Counted from the first letter of the stretch, positions 1-7,830 are shown. The stretch: DNA of 26,859 nucleotides from M3007 sp964589365 (GCA_964589365.1 CAZPTQ010000056.1:1-26859), one strand, 5' to 3'. A program made the numbers and translations. The notes: generated from the sequence alone by a model not told the origin.

Positions 1-4
1 CATT

Positions 5-55
5 AAAATACAGAAAACCCCTGTTCGCAATGTGAGCAGGGGTTTTCTGTATTTT
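5..55. terminator. Bidirectional hairpin terminator
   Basis: A perfect 19-bp stem (arms 5-23 and 37-55) encloses a 13-base loop. The stem has a GC core (CCCCTG/CAGGGG) and A/T-rich ends that become T-runs on both strands, so it could terminate transcription in either direction. It probably ends a gene lying to the left of the window. Confidence 0.8.
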
Positions 56-115
56 TCTTATAATTCATGCGAAACAGGGGTTAAATTATAGCACAGTTAT
101 GCTTTCAGTCTATAA

Positions 116-148
116 AGACCTATAAGGTTTGTAAAACCTTATAGGTCT
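116..148. repeat. Perfect 15-bp inverted repeat
   Basis: The arms AGACCTATAAGGTTT (116-130) and its exact reverse complement (134-148) are separated by only three bases. No T-run follows, so a terminator role is uncertain. It resembles the other word-based intergenic hairpins in this window. Confidence 0.7.
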
Positions 149-323
149 CCGAGAAAATCCCGTGATTTTGAATGTTATTGCCCAACCCCTGATTCGCATA
201 ATTCTCTTATGAGAAGACGCATTGAGCCAGAAACCGTGTTATCGTGCAAGGCGACGTTGAAAATTTGACAGCCTGTGGTCAGAAAATTTTTCGCACAAAA
301 ATATTTTTGCGCAACAACTCTGC

Positions 324-331
324 TACTTTCG
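324..331 (+). promoter_or_regulatory. Possible -7 box (TActTTCG) before the DoxX-like gene
   Basis: TACTTTCG is one base from the Bacteroidota -7 consensus TAnnTTTG and lies about 65 bases before the start at 398. A TTG at 307-309 is too close to be a well-spaced -33 element, so this is a weak call. Confidence 0.3.
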
Positions 332-397
332 CCAAGGTTTTTAGGATTTCGTCCATCCAACATTTTTCTTTCACTCAATACAAAACGTACTTACCGC

Positions 398-775
398 ATG
401 AACGCATTTTTATCGCTCGGTCGCTGGCTATTCGCCATTCCTTTTGCTGTTTTGGGGTTGATAAACTTTCTTAGCACCAAGACCATGGTCGAATCCTTTG
501 TTCCCAATTATATGCCTGCACCTGCGGTATGGGTCTATCTGGGTGGCATTGGATTGGTGGCGGCTTCGATAAGCTTGCTCATTGGCAAATACGACAAACT
601 CGCCTGCACACTGTTGGCAATTTACTTGCTAGCCATGGTAGCATTGGTACACCTGCCTGGCGCTATGGGAGGGAGCATCAGTGCACAGTTTCTGTTGTTC
701 AAAGACCTGGCGCTCGCTGGCGCGGCCATGATGTACGCACAACACCTTTCCAAAGACCGATCGGTGATTGGTTAA
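398..775 (+). CDS. DoxX-like small integral membrane protein
   Basis: A protein of 125 residues with four hydrophobic segments (about 5-22, 45-64, 70-90 and 98-115), the layout of the DoxX/DoxX-like family. These are inner-membrane proteins linked in different bacteria to quinone or redox processes; the role here is unknown. The frame is open further upstream, but ATG 398 (MNAFLSLGRWLF) is preferred because the family begins just before its first membrane helix and the upstream extension reads like non-coding sequence. The next gene, at 902, is on the same strand but separated by a 43-bp hairpin, so co-transcription is doubtful. Confidence 0.75.
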   Translation: MNAFLSLGRWLFAIPFAVLGLINFLSTKTMVESFVPNYMPAPAVWVYLGGIGLVAASISLLIGKYDKLACTLLAIYLLAMVALVHLPGAMGGSISAQFLLFKDLALAGAAMMYAQHLSKDRSVIG

Positions 776-784
776 TACTGACAA

Positions 785-896
785 AAACCGCAAAATGTAA
801 AACAGGAGAACCGCAAAATTTAAAACCATCCACATTCCACAATCTGGCATCTCGGTTTTACATTTTGCGGTTCTCCTGTTTTACATTTTGCGGTTT
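785..896. repeat. Long intergenic hairpin, 43-bp stem (ACCGCAAAA/ACAGGAGAA words)
   Basis: The arms 785-827 and 854-896 match at 42 of 43 positions around a 26-base loop. Each arm contains the word ACCGCAAAAtnTAAAAC twice with a 23-base period. The hairpin ends six bases before the ATG at 902. Related words recur in the hairpin at 19970-20094. It could act as a terminator for the DoxX-like gene or as a structured leader for the next gene. Confidence 0.85.
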
Positions 897-901
897 AATC
901 A

Positions 902-1918
902 ATGGTGAATATCCCACCCCTTTTCCGTGCCACCCTCTGGCTCTTTTTGGCATTTGGCCGAGCGGCTTGGTATTCCCGATGGCAGGCGATGCGCTCGCTT
1001 GATTTGCCAGAAGGATTTGTGATGGATTCCAAAGAAAAGTGTCGCTTGAGGCACTATTTCTACGGCACCACCTACCTCGCCGTTTTGATGTGCTGCCTCC
1101 GCAACCAGCCTCGATCCCGGCACGAGAAACATCTTTTCACCAATCTTTCTGCGCTGGCATATTCCTTCGACGATCTCGTGGATGCATTTGGCCGGGACGA
1201 CGACCCTGGCGTACTATGGCAAAACAACCCCGAAGCCTTCGGATTGGTTGCCGACCAACGTGGGCTGGCCACCCACTTGCTCCACAATATCTATGTGGCT
1301 TTGCCCGGAGAGAGATTAGGGCAATTTCGAGCGTACATGCACCTGGTGTTCAACGTGGAAACTGCTGGAAGGCAGGAGTTTGGGATATTTTTACCCGCCA
1401 AAGCCTCGACGAAGGAGGGGGGATATTGGGATATTGGGATATTGAAAAAAATCATGGCGGAAAAGGGGGGTAACTCTGTCTTGCTTTTTCGCAGCGTTTT
1501 GAGTCACCCACTTTCTGAAAAGGAGGAAAAAGCCTTGTACCAGTTTGGTTGTCTGATTCAATTTTGCGATGACATTTTTGACCTGTGGCACGACCGGCAA
1601 GCGGGCACTGTCACTTTGACTTCTTTCATTTCCGAACGAGGTGAAATTGAACTATTGGTAAAAATATTTGAAGAACAAGTAGCGGCCACAAATCTGGCGC
1701 TTCGCAATACAGATTATGCTTGTGTCCAAGTGGAAACTGCTTTGCATGCTGTTCATTACCTGGTCAGCATTTCCCGCGTGTGCCTGCGGCATTATCTTGA
1801 TTTGAAACACAAATACGGAACATTGCCGCTGGATGATCGTACCGCTATAGTGGTAGATATGGCGCTTTGGGCCAATCGCTTCCGAGCTGTCCGTTATTTA
1901 TTGCGCCCTGTTCAGTAG
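902..1918 (+). CDS. Class 1 isoprenoid biosynthesis enzyme (trans-prenyl synthase/terpene synthase fold)
   Basis: The protein has 338 residues. Two aspartate-rich motifs typical of the all-helical isoprenoid synthase fold are visible: DDLVDAFGRDDD starting at residue 90, and FCDDIFDLWHD with the DDxxD at 223-227. These normally bind Mg2+ and the substrate diphosphate. The block KGGNSVLLFRSVLSHPLSEK before the second motif agrees with what I recall of a Bacteroidota family annotated as class 1 isoprenoid biosynthesis enzyme; its substrate is not established. Between the motifs, residues about 163-182 are encoded by repeat sequence (see 1390-1444) and look like an in-frame insertion. The start is uncertain: 902 lies directly after a long hairpin, and Met41 (1022) is an alternative. 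A GC-rich terminator lies at 2038-2071. Confidence 0.75.
   Translation: MVNIPPLFRATLWLFLAFGRAAWYSRWQAMRSLDLPEGFVMDSKEKCRLRHYFYGTTYLAVLMCCLRNQPRSRHEKHLFTNLSALAYSFDDLVDAFGRDDDPGVLWQNNPEAFGLVADQRGLATHLLHNIYVALPGERLGQFRAYMHLVFNVETAGRQEFGIFLPAKASTKEGGYWDIGILKKIMAEKGGNSVLLFRSVLSHPLSEKEEKALYQFGCLIQFCDDIFDLWHDRQAGTVTLTSFISERGEIELLVKIFEEQVAATNLALRNTDYACVQVETALHAVHYLVSISRVCLRHYLDLKHKYGTLPLDDRTAIVVDMALWANRFRAVRYLLRPVQ
1390..1444 (+). repeat. Intergenic-type repeat embedded in the isoprenoid synthase gene
   Basis: A semi-palindromic GC-rich piece (about 1392-1420, ACCCGCCAAAGCCTCGACGA followed by AGGAGGGG) is followed by about three copies of the 8-base word GGGATATT at 1421-1444. The same word array forms the left arm of the intergenic hairpin at 13877-13934. 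Here it is translated in frame, giving the stretch KEGGYWDIGI. Confidence 0.7.
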
Positions 1919-2037
1919 ATTTTGCAGAGAAATGTTTGCGCTTATGTATGAAGTTTCGACATTCGCACCAGAATTTTTCCCGAAGTATCCGGGACAGTTG
2001 ACCAATCAAAATTAGCAATCCATTCTATTGTATGAAC

Positions 2038-2071
2038 GGCGTCGGCTGCTGAAAAGCAGCCGGCGTCTTTT
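2038..2071 (+). terminator. Rho-independent-type terminator
   Basis: A 13-bp stem with two G-U pairs (2038-2050 with 2055-2067) has a GAAA tetraloop and is followed by TTTTAT. It lies 120 bases after the isoprenoid synthase stop. The remaining spacer (1919-2211) shows no gene. Confidence 0.8.
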
Positions 2072-2211
2072 ATTTGGTAGCACGAAATTCATTTCGCGGC
2101 GTACAGTATCTTATTTTACTGCAGAAGGCAAAATGGCAAAATAAATTTCGCCCCACTGAAACCTTCTCTGCCTCATTTCGCTTATTCAGATTCGTCAGAA
2201 ATTCTACTGCT

Positions 2212-3429
2212 ATGCTGCAAAAATTCTACACTCACTGGCTCGAATCGTACAGAGGCATCCCGCGCGTCATTTGGTATCTTTCAATTGTGAGCCTTGTAAA
2301 CCGTTGCGGGGCATTTGTCATCTCGTTTTTGGCCATTTACATGACCAAAAAATTGGGATACCCCCTGGAGCAGGCGGGTTATGTCATGATGTGTTTTGGC
2401 GTAGGAGCACTCACTGGTGCCTTCGTGGGTGGCAAACTCACCGACAAATTCGGTTATTACCCTGTGCAATTTTGGAGCCTGCTGCTCAATGGCGCAGTGC
2501 TTTTGATGATGATGCAGGTTCGTGATATCTGGATCATGGGACTGGCGGTGTATGCCATGAGCTTTTCATCGGAAGTGTTCCGCCCGGCCAACTCCGTAGC
2601 AATGGCCCAACATTGCGAACCCGAAACGCGCACGCGCTCCATTTCACTTTACCGCATGGCGGTGAACCTCGGTTGGACGCTCGCGCCCGCTTTGGGCGGC
2701 ATGCTGGTAGCATTTGGCTGGGAATTGCTTTTTTGGGTGGACGGGCTTACCTGCATCGCAGCATCCCTGACACTTCTGTGGCTGTTGCCGAAGAAGACGA
2801 AGCAATCTTTGACGCACAACAGCGAAGAGACGGAAGTGCCCAAAACTGTCAGCATCTCGCCATACCGCGACCACAATTTCCTGTTGTTTGTGCTGCTGAC
2901 TATGTTGGGTGCGGTAGTTTTTATGCAAATTTTATGGACCATACCGCTGTTTTGGGAAAAAACATACGGATGGTCGGAGGGGCAGATCGGGAAAATGTTG
3001 GCACTAAACGGATTGATGGTGTTCTTTATAGAAATGCCGCTCGTGCATCGCCTCGAAGGCCGCGCACCAGCATTGGGTTATGTGCGGTTTGGATTGATTT
3101 TGTATGCCATTTCTTTTGCTGTTTGTCTGCTCCCAGCGGGTATTGTGGCAGCCCTGTTGTTCACATTGGTCATTTCATTTGGCGAAATGTTCGTAATGCC
3201 ATTCAGCAGCAATTATGTATTTGGCCGCTCAGAAGGCAGCAAACAGGGCCAGTATATGGCGCTCTACACGATGTCGTATTCCGTGGCAAACATCATTGCA
3301 CCGTTTTTGGGTACTCAAGTCATAACAGCATGGGGATACCATGTACTTTGGTATTTAGTAGCGGGGCTGGCACTCGTGACTTGGGTAGGATTTTGGTTTA
3401 TGAGCAACAAGTTTCAAGTGGCAAGTTAA
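2212..3429 (+). CDS. Major facilitator superfamily (MFS) transporter
   Basis: A 405-residue inner-membrane protein with about 12 hydrophobic helices, split into two halves by a charged loop near residues 185-205 (LPKKTKQSLTHNSEETE). The loop between helices 2 and 3 carries GGKLTDKFGYYP, a good match to MFS motif A (GxLaDrxGrk). Length and layout fit a proton-coupled drug/solute exporter of the DHA1 type; the substrate cannot be read from sequence. The frame is open from 2074, but ATG 2212 (MLQKFYTHWLES) is chosen because the upstream extension is not membrane-like. The last codons form part of a hairpin shared with the convergent gene. Confidence 0.88.
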   Translation: MLQKFYTHWLESYRGIPRVIWYLSIVSLVNRCGAFVISFLAIYMTKKLGYPLEQAGYVMMCFGVGALTGAFVGGKLTDKFGYYPVQFWSLLLNGAVLLMMMQVRDIWIMGLAVYAMSFSSEVFRPANSVAMAQHCEPETRTRSISLYRMAVNLGWTLAPALGGMLVAFGWELLFWVDGLTCIAASLTLLWLLPKKTKQSLTHNSEETEVPKTVSISPYRDHNFLLFVLLTMLGAVVFMQILWTIPLFWEKTYGWSEGQIGKMLALNGLMVFFIEMPLVHRLEGRAPALGYVRFGLILYAISFAVCLLPAGIVAALLFTLVISFGEMFVMPFSSNYVFGRSEGSKQGQYMALYTMSYSVANIIAPFLGTQVITAWGYHVLWYLVAGLALVTWVGFWFMSNKFQVAS

Positions 3430-3470
3430 AAGAGGAAGGCACTCCTCTTTTAACCTGCTACTTGAAACTT
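3409..3470. terminator. Bidirectional hairpin overlapping both convergent gene ends
   Basis: The arms 3409-3436 and 3443-3470 pair over 28 bp with only two G-U pairs and a 6-base loop. The left arm includes the last codons and stop of the MFS gene. The right arm reaches the stop codon of the minus-strand barrel gene (3469). The lower stem has AAAAGAGGA/TCCTCTTTT, giving T-rich tails both ways. Confidence 0.8.
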
Positions 3471-4065
3471 ATCGATCTCGATCTGCACGAAGGTTCAGGA
3501 ACATCTTGAATCCAAAATTGGCGGAGATAATTTTTGAATTGACGTGATAGTAGCCGTCGAGAAAAACCTCTGTATTTTTGAACACGTCGCGGATAAAGAA
3601 ATAGCCAAGTTCAGCACCAACGGTAACGTCAAACTTCTCTGGCACTTCGCCTTCAGGCTCCAGTGCCTCGGTTATAAATGCGTAGCGAATTCCTGCCTTG
3701 GCCATTGCCGTAAAAGCCTTAGCCTTGGTCTTGCTGCATTGGTTGCCGTTGGTGCGGTACTTTCCTGCACCGACTTCGAACAACATGTATGGGGTAGTAA
3801 CAAAGGTTTCCTGTACTTCTCTTGATTGTGGGTCCATGCTAAAAACGGCCCCGCCTCCGATGCGGGCGGTACTCCAGTGTGTGGCCACGTTCATGGCGGT
3901 GGCAACACCAACGCCAAGGCGGTTGCCCACCAGCGTCACGTCGGGAGCAGCAAGATGTACGATGGGTATGTCGAGGAACAGGCGAGGGAGTTTTGCTGTC
4001 TGCTGTGCGATTGCAGCGGTAGAGAAAGCGGCAAAAGCAGCCAGAATGAGGAAGGATTTTTTCAT
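3469..4065 (-). CDS. Putative outer-membrane beta-barrel protein
   Basis: The protein has 198 residues. The N-terminus MKKSFLILAAFAAFSTAAIA-Q is a clear Sec signal peptide with cleavage near residue 20. The rest alternates polar and hydrophobic residues in short strands (VTLVGNRLGVGVATAMNVATH, KAGIRYAFITEAL, VTVGAELGYFFI, ISANFGFKMFL), as in small Bacteroidota outer-membrane barrels. No specific family is recognised. The frame is open to 4287, but ATG 4065 is chosen because it begins the signal peptide. It faces the MFS gene and shares a hairpin with it. Confidence 0.7.
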   Translation of the reverse strand: MKKSFLILAAFAAFSTAAIAQQTAKLPRLFLDIPIVHLAAPDVTLVGNRLGVGVATAMNVATHWSTARIGGGAVFSMDPQSREVQETFVTTPYMLFEVGAGKYRTNGNQCSKTKAKAFTAMAKAGIRYAFITEALEPEGEVPEKFDVTVGAELGYFFIRDVFKNTEVFLDGYYHVNSKIISANFGFKMFLNLRADRDR

Positions 4066-4230
4066 GTATTCTGTCAATTTTCGTGTGAGTTTTGGCCTCT
4101 TTGGCCTTTGTTTGTCGAAGGGTTGCCAAAGGTGAATAAGTCTTTGACGCCAACGGCGGGCAAGATACCAAGTTGGTACGATTTCGCTGCCCCATAAGTT
4201 TTGGTTATATCCAGTTGCAGTAGCTGATTG

Positions 4231-4339
4231 GGGTGGAACACGGATTGCACGGATAAGACACAGATTAAAAGGATTTTGTCCTGTCAAAATAGAAATTTGT
4301 GAAAATCCGTGCCTTATCCGTGCAATCCGTGTTCCACCC
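4231..4339. repeat. Long intergenic hairpin, 36-bp stem (CACGGATTG/CACGGATAAG words)
   Basis: The arms 4231-4266 and 4304-4339 match at 34 of 36 positions, with a 37-base AT-rich loop. Each arm repeats the word CACGGAT about every 9-12 bases. It sits between two divergent genes, so it is not simply a terminator. Confidence 0.85.
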
Positions 4340-4389
4340 TAACCTGTTACTTTTTCTTGATAAAAATTAGAAATTAAATCGGCGGTTTC

Positions 4390-4397
4390 TACATTTG
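4390..4397 (+). promoter_or_regulatory. Bacteroidota -7 promoter box TAcaTTTG
   Basis: An exact TAnnTTTG match lies about 105 bases upstream of the start at 4502, implying a leader of roughly 100 bases. No well-spaced TTG -33 element is evident. Confidence 0.5.
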
Positions 4398-4501
4398 CCC
4401 GACAATCCTTTCTCGCTTTCGGCCATAATCAAAACGTTTCCAAGAAAATAGCCTGAAAAGACCATCACTTTTCACCATTTTTTCATCAATTACAAAACGT
4501 T

Positions 4502-4930
4502 ATGAACACCAAAGTTTTACTTGCCGCGCTGGCTGGAGGCGTCGTCTCATTCTTAGTTGGATGGGTCGTTTTCGGTATGCTTCTCGACCCTTATTACAAA
4601 TCCATGATGACAGCCGAAGGCACGGCCGCCATGAAAAGGCCTGAAGACATGGTCATGTGGGCAATGATTGCTAGCAACCTGGTCTATGGGTTCTTATTAG
4701 CCTGGATTTACAGTCGTTATGCCAATATCTCCACCTTCCAGGACGGGGCTATGGCAGGGGCTATTATTACGCTTTTGATTGCGTTGAGTTTTGATTTGAG
4801 CATGTTCAGCATGTTCAACCTCTGGACCGGCTCGATGGGCCTCATCGTTGACCCGCTCGTCAATGGCGTGGTTGGAGGTATCGTCGGCGGCGTGGTCGGC
4901 TGGGTGCTGGGTTACGGGAATAAGCGTTAA
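4502..4930 (+). CDS. Small four-helix membrane protein (hypothetical)
   Basis: The protein has 142 residues with hydrophobic segments at about 5-27, 52-70, 82-102 and 114-137. The last is glycine-rich (GVVGGIVGGVVGWVLGYG). The first helix is also glycine-rich (AALAGGVVSFLVGWVVFG). This resembles small Bacteroidota membrane proteins of the DUF1761 kind, but I cannot confirm the family. An ATG preceded by a consensus -7 box supports it as a real gene. Nothing nearby indicates its function. Confidence 0.7.
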   Translation: MNTKVLLAALAGGVVSFLVGWVVFGMLLDPYYKSMMTAEGTAAMKRPEDMVMWAMIASNLVYGFLLAWIYSRYANISTFQDGAMAGAIITLLIALSFDLSMFSMFNLWTGSMGLIVDPLVNGVVGGIVGGVVGWVLGYGNKR

Positions 4931-5051
4931 CGATTTAAGATTTTGGATTTACGATTTACGATTTACGATTTACGATTATTTTGATTCGAAGAAGGGATGA
5001 ATCGTGCCTTTTTCGGATCAAAATAATCGTAAATCCAAAATCGTAAATTCG
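4931..5051. repeat. Intergenic hairpin with unequal GATTTAC tandem copies
   Basis: The left arm (about 4931-4990) contains GATTTTGGATTTACG, three further copies of ATTTACG, then ATTATTTTGATTCGAA. The right arm (about 5014-5051) is its reverse complement but carries only one copy of the heptamer. The extra copies would bulge out of the stem. It lies between the stop at 4930 and ftcD at 5068. Confidence 0.8.
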
Positions 5052-5067
5052 ATTCTACTTTCGCCCC

Positions 5068-6753
5068 ATGAAACAACTCATCGAATGCGTCCCCAATTTC
5101 TCAGAGGGCCGTGATCCCGCCGTCATCAAACTAATCACCGATGCCATCGAAGCGGTAGAGGGGGTGAAACTCCTCGATGTAGACCCCGGTGCGGCTACCA
5201 ACCGAACCGTTGTCACCTTTGTGGGCGAGCCAGCGGCTGTGACCGAGGCCGCTTTTCAGGCCATTCGGAAAGCCTGCGAAGTGATTGACATGAGCAGGCA
5301 CACGGGCGAGCACCCGCGCATGGGCGCCACCGATGTTTGCCCGCTTATCCCCATCGCAAACATTTCTATGGAAGAAACGGCGGACTGGGCGCGCCGCCTT
5401 GGTGAGCGCGTGGGCCGCGAACTCAATTTGCCCATTTACCTGTACGAGGCCGCTGCCAGCAGCCCGGAACGACAGAATTTGGCGGTCATCCGTGCTGGCG
5501 AGTACGAGGGCTTGCCGGAAAAATTGGCCAATCCGGATTGGAAGCCCGACTTCGGCCCGGCCAAATTCAATGCGAAAAGTGGCGCGACGGTCATAGGTGC
5601 GCGCGATTTTTTGATTGCCTACAACGTCAATTTAAATACTACTTCTGTGCGTCGTGCCAACTCCGTGGCCTTCGACGTGCGTGAAAATGGTCGTGTGCTC
5701 AACGACCCCGCCACAGGTAAGCCCATGAAAGACGCCTCTGGTGAACCCCTCCGCCAAGCTGGCACTTTGAAAGGGGTGAAAGCCATCGGTTGGTACATTG
5801 AGGAATACGGCGTTGCACAAGTTTCGATGAATATTACAGACATACGCGCTACGCCGCTGCACCTTGCTTTTGAGGAATGCCGAAAAAGCGCCGACCGCCG
5901 TGGGATGCGCGTCACTGGCTCCGAACTCGTAGGCTTGGTGCCGCTCGGGGTAATGCTTGAAGCTGGCAAATATTTCTTGAGAAAACAACAACGGAGTGTG
6001 GGTGTGGGCGAAGCAGAATTGTTGAAAATCGCCGTCAAGTCTATGGGCCTGGACGAACTCGCAGCTTTCGATCCGCAGCAAAAAATAATCGAGTACAATC
6101 TCGAAAAAGGCGATCCCGCGAACGCTAACAAGTTGGTAAAGATGGATTTAGTAGCCTTTGCCAACGAGACAGCCAGCGAAAGTCCCGCTCCCGGTGGTGG
6201 CTCTATCAGTGCGTACGTAGGTGCTTTGGGCGCCTCGCTCGCTACCATGGTCGCCAACCTCAGCAGCCACAAGCGCGGTTGGGACGAGCGATGGGAGGAA
6301 TTTTCCGACGCCGCCGAACGCGGCCAAAAAATCAAAGACGCGCTGCTCCGTACAGTAGATGAAGACACTGATGCTTTCAAACTAATTATGGCGGCATTCG
6401 GCTTACCCAATACTACACCGGAGGAAAAAACGGCCAGAAAAGCGGCCATTCAGGCGGCTACACGAAAGGCCATCGAGGTGCCTTTCAAAGTGATGAAACT
6501 TGCCTTCGAGTCCTTTCCGCTTATCAAACAAATGGTCGAAACGGGCAACCCGAATTCAATAACAGATGCGGGTGTGGGCGCATTGTGTGCCCGTGCCGCT
6601 GTACGCGGGGCATACATGAACGTACAAGTCAACACTTCCGGGTTGAATGACAAGGAATACGCTGAGGAGGTATTGACCGAAGGAAAAAAAATGGCCGACG
6701 CAGCCGATGTGATGGAGCAGGAGATATTGGAGATCGTGTCGGGGAGGATTTGA
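5068..6753 (+). CDS. ftcD: Bifunctional glutamate formimidoyltransferase / formimidotetrahydrofolate cyclodeaminase
   Basis: The protein has 561 residues with both enzyme halves. Residues 1-330 are the formimidoyltransferase; the segment HTGEHPRMGATDVCPLIP places His78 and His82 where mammalian FTCD has its catalytic His82 region. Residues about 359-555 are the cyclodeaminase, with ESPAPGGGSISAYVGALGAS and NPNSITDAGVGALCARAA. The enzyme moves the formimino group from formiminoglutamate (histidine breakdown) to tetrahydrofolate and then releases ammonia to give 5,10-methenyl-THF, in the cytosol. The domain order and length match the mammalian bifunctional enzyme. No other histidine-utilisation gene is in the window. 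The start ATG is four bases after TActTTCG (5056-5063), a near-consensus -7 box, so the mRNA may have almost no leader. Confidence 0.95.
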   Translation: MKQLIECVPNFSEGRDPAVIKLITDAIEAVEGVKLLDVDPGAATNRTVVTFVGEPAAVTEAAFQAIRKACEVIDMSRHTGEHPRMGATDVCPLIPIANISMEETADWARRLGERVGRELNLPIYLYEAAASSPERQNLAVIRAGEYEGLPEKLANPDWKPDFGPAKFNAKSGATVIGARDFLIAYNVNLNTTSVRRANSVAFDVRENGRVLNDPATGKPMKDASGEPLRQAGTLKGVKAIGWYIEEYGVAQVSMNITDIRATPLHLAFEECRKSADRRGMRVTGSELVGLVPLGVMLEAGKYFLRKQQRSVGVGEAELLKIAVKSMGLDELAAFDPQQKIIEYNLEKGDPANANKLVKMDLVAFANETASESPAPGGGSISAYVGALGASLATMVANLSSHKRGWDERWEEFSDAAERGQKIKDALLRTVDEDTDAFKLIMAAFGLPNTTPEEKTARKAAIQAATRKAIEVPFKVMKLAFESFPLIKQMVETGNPNSITDAGVGALCARAAVRGAYMNVQVNTSGLNDKEYAEEVLTEGKKMADAADVMEQEILEIVSGRI

Positions 6754-6828
6754 AGTTTACGATGCCCTTAACGCCTCTTCACCAATCCCTAACACCCCCG
6801 CTCCGTTTAGGCTCCAAAATATTTCAAC

Positions 6829-7596
6829 ATGAAGGTCCAACCAATTCTGCTTGCCCTCGCGCTATGCGCTTTTACTTTTTCAACCATTTCTGCACAAAAC
6901 AACCGAAACCGCCGGGCTTACGACGACTCGCCTGAACAAAAATGGTCCGTCGGCCTCGCACCGTTCAGCCTGCTGCTGCCAAGCGGCAAGATCAATGTCC
7001 GTGGTGAATGGGCCTATGCTTCCAACAAATCGCTCTCGCTGCTGGTTGGGATTCCCCGTTCCACCAAAATGCCCAACCTTTTGGAAAACACATTTGACCT
7101 GAGTGGCGAAGGCAAAACAGTGAAAAACCGCTACACTTCCTTTGGTGCAGTGCTCGAAAACCGTTTTTACCTGGGAGGCAACGCACCGCGTGGATTTTAC
7201 CTCGCACCCTATGCTCGTTACAATCATTTTTCGCTGGCCCGAACCACACAAATGAATGAAAGTCAATACTCCACAACCTTCAAAGGTGCTATTAACGGCA
7301 TCGGTCTTGGAGGCGCCATGGGCGTTCAGTTCCGTCTCGGCGACCATGTTACGATGGACGCAACCTTTGTGGGCCTGGATTTCAAGTGGATGCGCGGAAC
7401 ACTGAGCTACTCCAGCAACGACCCTAACAACGATGTAGCCGCTTTCCGAGACGAAGTCCAAAAGGCAGTGGAAGATATTCCGATAATTGGTTCGAAACTT
7501 TCTGCTGCCATAGACGGCGATAAAATCAGGGTACATACTCCAGGAGCAGTATTACCCGGCTATCGATTTAACTTGTCGGTGAACTATGTTTTTTAG
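6829..7596 (+). CDS. Putative outer-membrane beta-barrel protein
   Basis: The protein has 255 residues. The signal peptide is MKVQPILLALALCAFTFSTISA-Q, with cleavage near residue 22. After it come alternating strands (WSVGLAPFSLLLPSGKINVR, TSFGAVLENRFYLGG, GFYLAPYARYNHFSL, GIGLGGAMGVQFRLG), and the C-terminus ends in an aromatic residue (NLSVNYVF), as expected for BAM-inserted outer-membrane barrels. It resembles DUF3575-type proteins, without certainty. It starts 75 bases after ftcD on the same strand with no terminator between, so it could be co-transcribed. It is followed by a perfect 32-bp hairpin and a classic terminator. Confidence 0.75.
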   Translation: MKVQPILLALALCAFTFSTISAQNNRNRRAYDDSPEQKWSVGLAPFSLLLPSGKINVRGEWAYASNKSLSLLVGIPRSTKMPNLLENTFDLSGEGKTVKNRYTSFGAVLENRFYLGGNAPRGFYLAPYARYNHFSLARTTQMNESQYSTTFKGAINGIGLGGAMGVQFRLGDHVTMDATFVGLDFKWMRGTLSYSSNDPNNDVAAFRDEVQKAVEDIPIIGSKLSAAIDGDKIRVHTPGAVLPGYRFNLSVNYVF

Positions 7597-7600
7597 GGGT

Positions 7601-7683
7601 TTTTGACAGGATTTACAAGGTTTACAGGATTTACGCCCATTTTTCGAAGAAAAATCCTGTAAACCTTGTAAATCCTGTCAAAA
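7601..7683. repeat. Perfect 32-bp-stem hairpin (ACAGGATTTAC/AAGGTTTAC words)
   Basis: The arms 7601-7632 and 7652-7683 are exact reverse complements, separated by 19 bases. Each arm repeats the word (a)GGaTTTACA three times. It starts five bases after the stop at 7596. A separate classic terminator follows, so termination alone does not explain it. Confidence 0.9.
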
Positions 7684-7711
7684 CATACCCTTGCAAAAGA
7701 GTCATAATTAC

Positions 7712-7755
7712 AAGAGGAGGCTTGGTGCTTGAACCGCCAAGCCTCCTCTTTTTTT
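7712..7755 (+). terminator. Rho-independent terminator
   Basis: The 14-bp perfect stem AAGAGGAGGCTTGG (7712-7725) pairs with 7737-7750. It is followed by a run of Ts to 7755. It ends the transcript of the barrel gene, and perhaps of ftcD. Confidence 0.9.
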
Positions 7756-7811
7756 CCCTGCAAATTCTTTACAAACATTGGAAAAACACCCTCGAAAAGC
7801 GCAATTTGAAG

Positions 7812-7819
7812 TACCTTTG
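7812..7819 (+). promoter_or_regulatory. Bacteroidota -7 promoter box TAccTTTG before lepA
   Basis: This exact TAnnTTTG match lies downstream of the terminator and about 98 bases before the lepA ATG. It implies a leader of about 90 bases, almost all of it the inverted repeat 7831-7919. No well-spaced -33 TTG is clear. Confidence 0.6.
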
Positions 7820-7830
7820 CGCCCGTTTTC

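Larger units (their letters stand above)
1..397. other. Intergenic stretch with two hairpins, no gene seen
   Basis: No convincing coding region was found here. Short open frames on either strand have no recognisable family features. The stretch holds a terminator-like hairpin (5-55), a second perfect hairpin (116-148), AT-rich sequence, and a possible promoter box before the DoxX-like gene at 398. Confidence 0.6.
4066..4501. other. Divergent intergenic region: hairpin and promoter, no gene
   Basis: This gap separates the divergent genes at 4065 (minus) and 4502 (plus). It contains the 36-bp-arm hairpin at 4231-4339 and a consensus -7 box at 4390. No coding frame with family features is visible. 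Confidence 0.6.

Noticed and set aside
2613..3509. Plus-strand open frame of 298 codons overlapping the MFS gene
   Set aside because: It is an alternative frame of the transporter, rich in Arg and Cys, without domain features; the transporter frame shows motif A and regular helices.
4945..4976. Tandem GATTTAC heptamers considered as a CRISPR or origin iteron array
   Set aside because: The repeats are directly adjacent with no spacers, too short for CRISPR, and form one arm of a hairpin; no replication gene is nearby.
5619..6449. Long minus-strand open frame of 276 codons inside ftcD
   Set aside because: It is fully antisense to a gene with clear catalytic motifs, is Ser/Pro/Arg-rich as shadow frames are, and has no signal or domain of its own.
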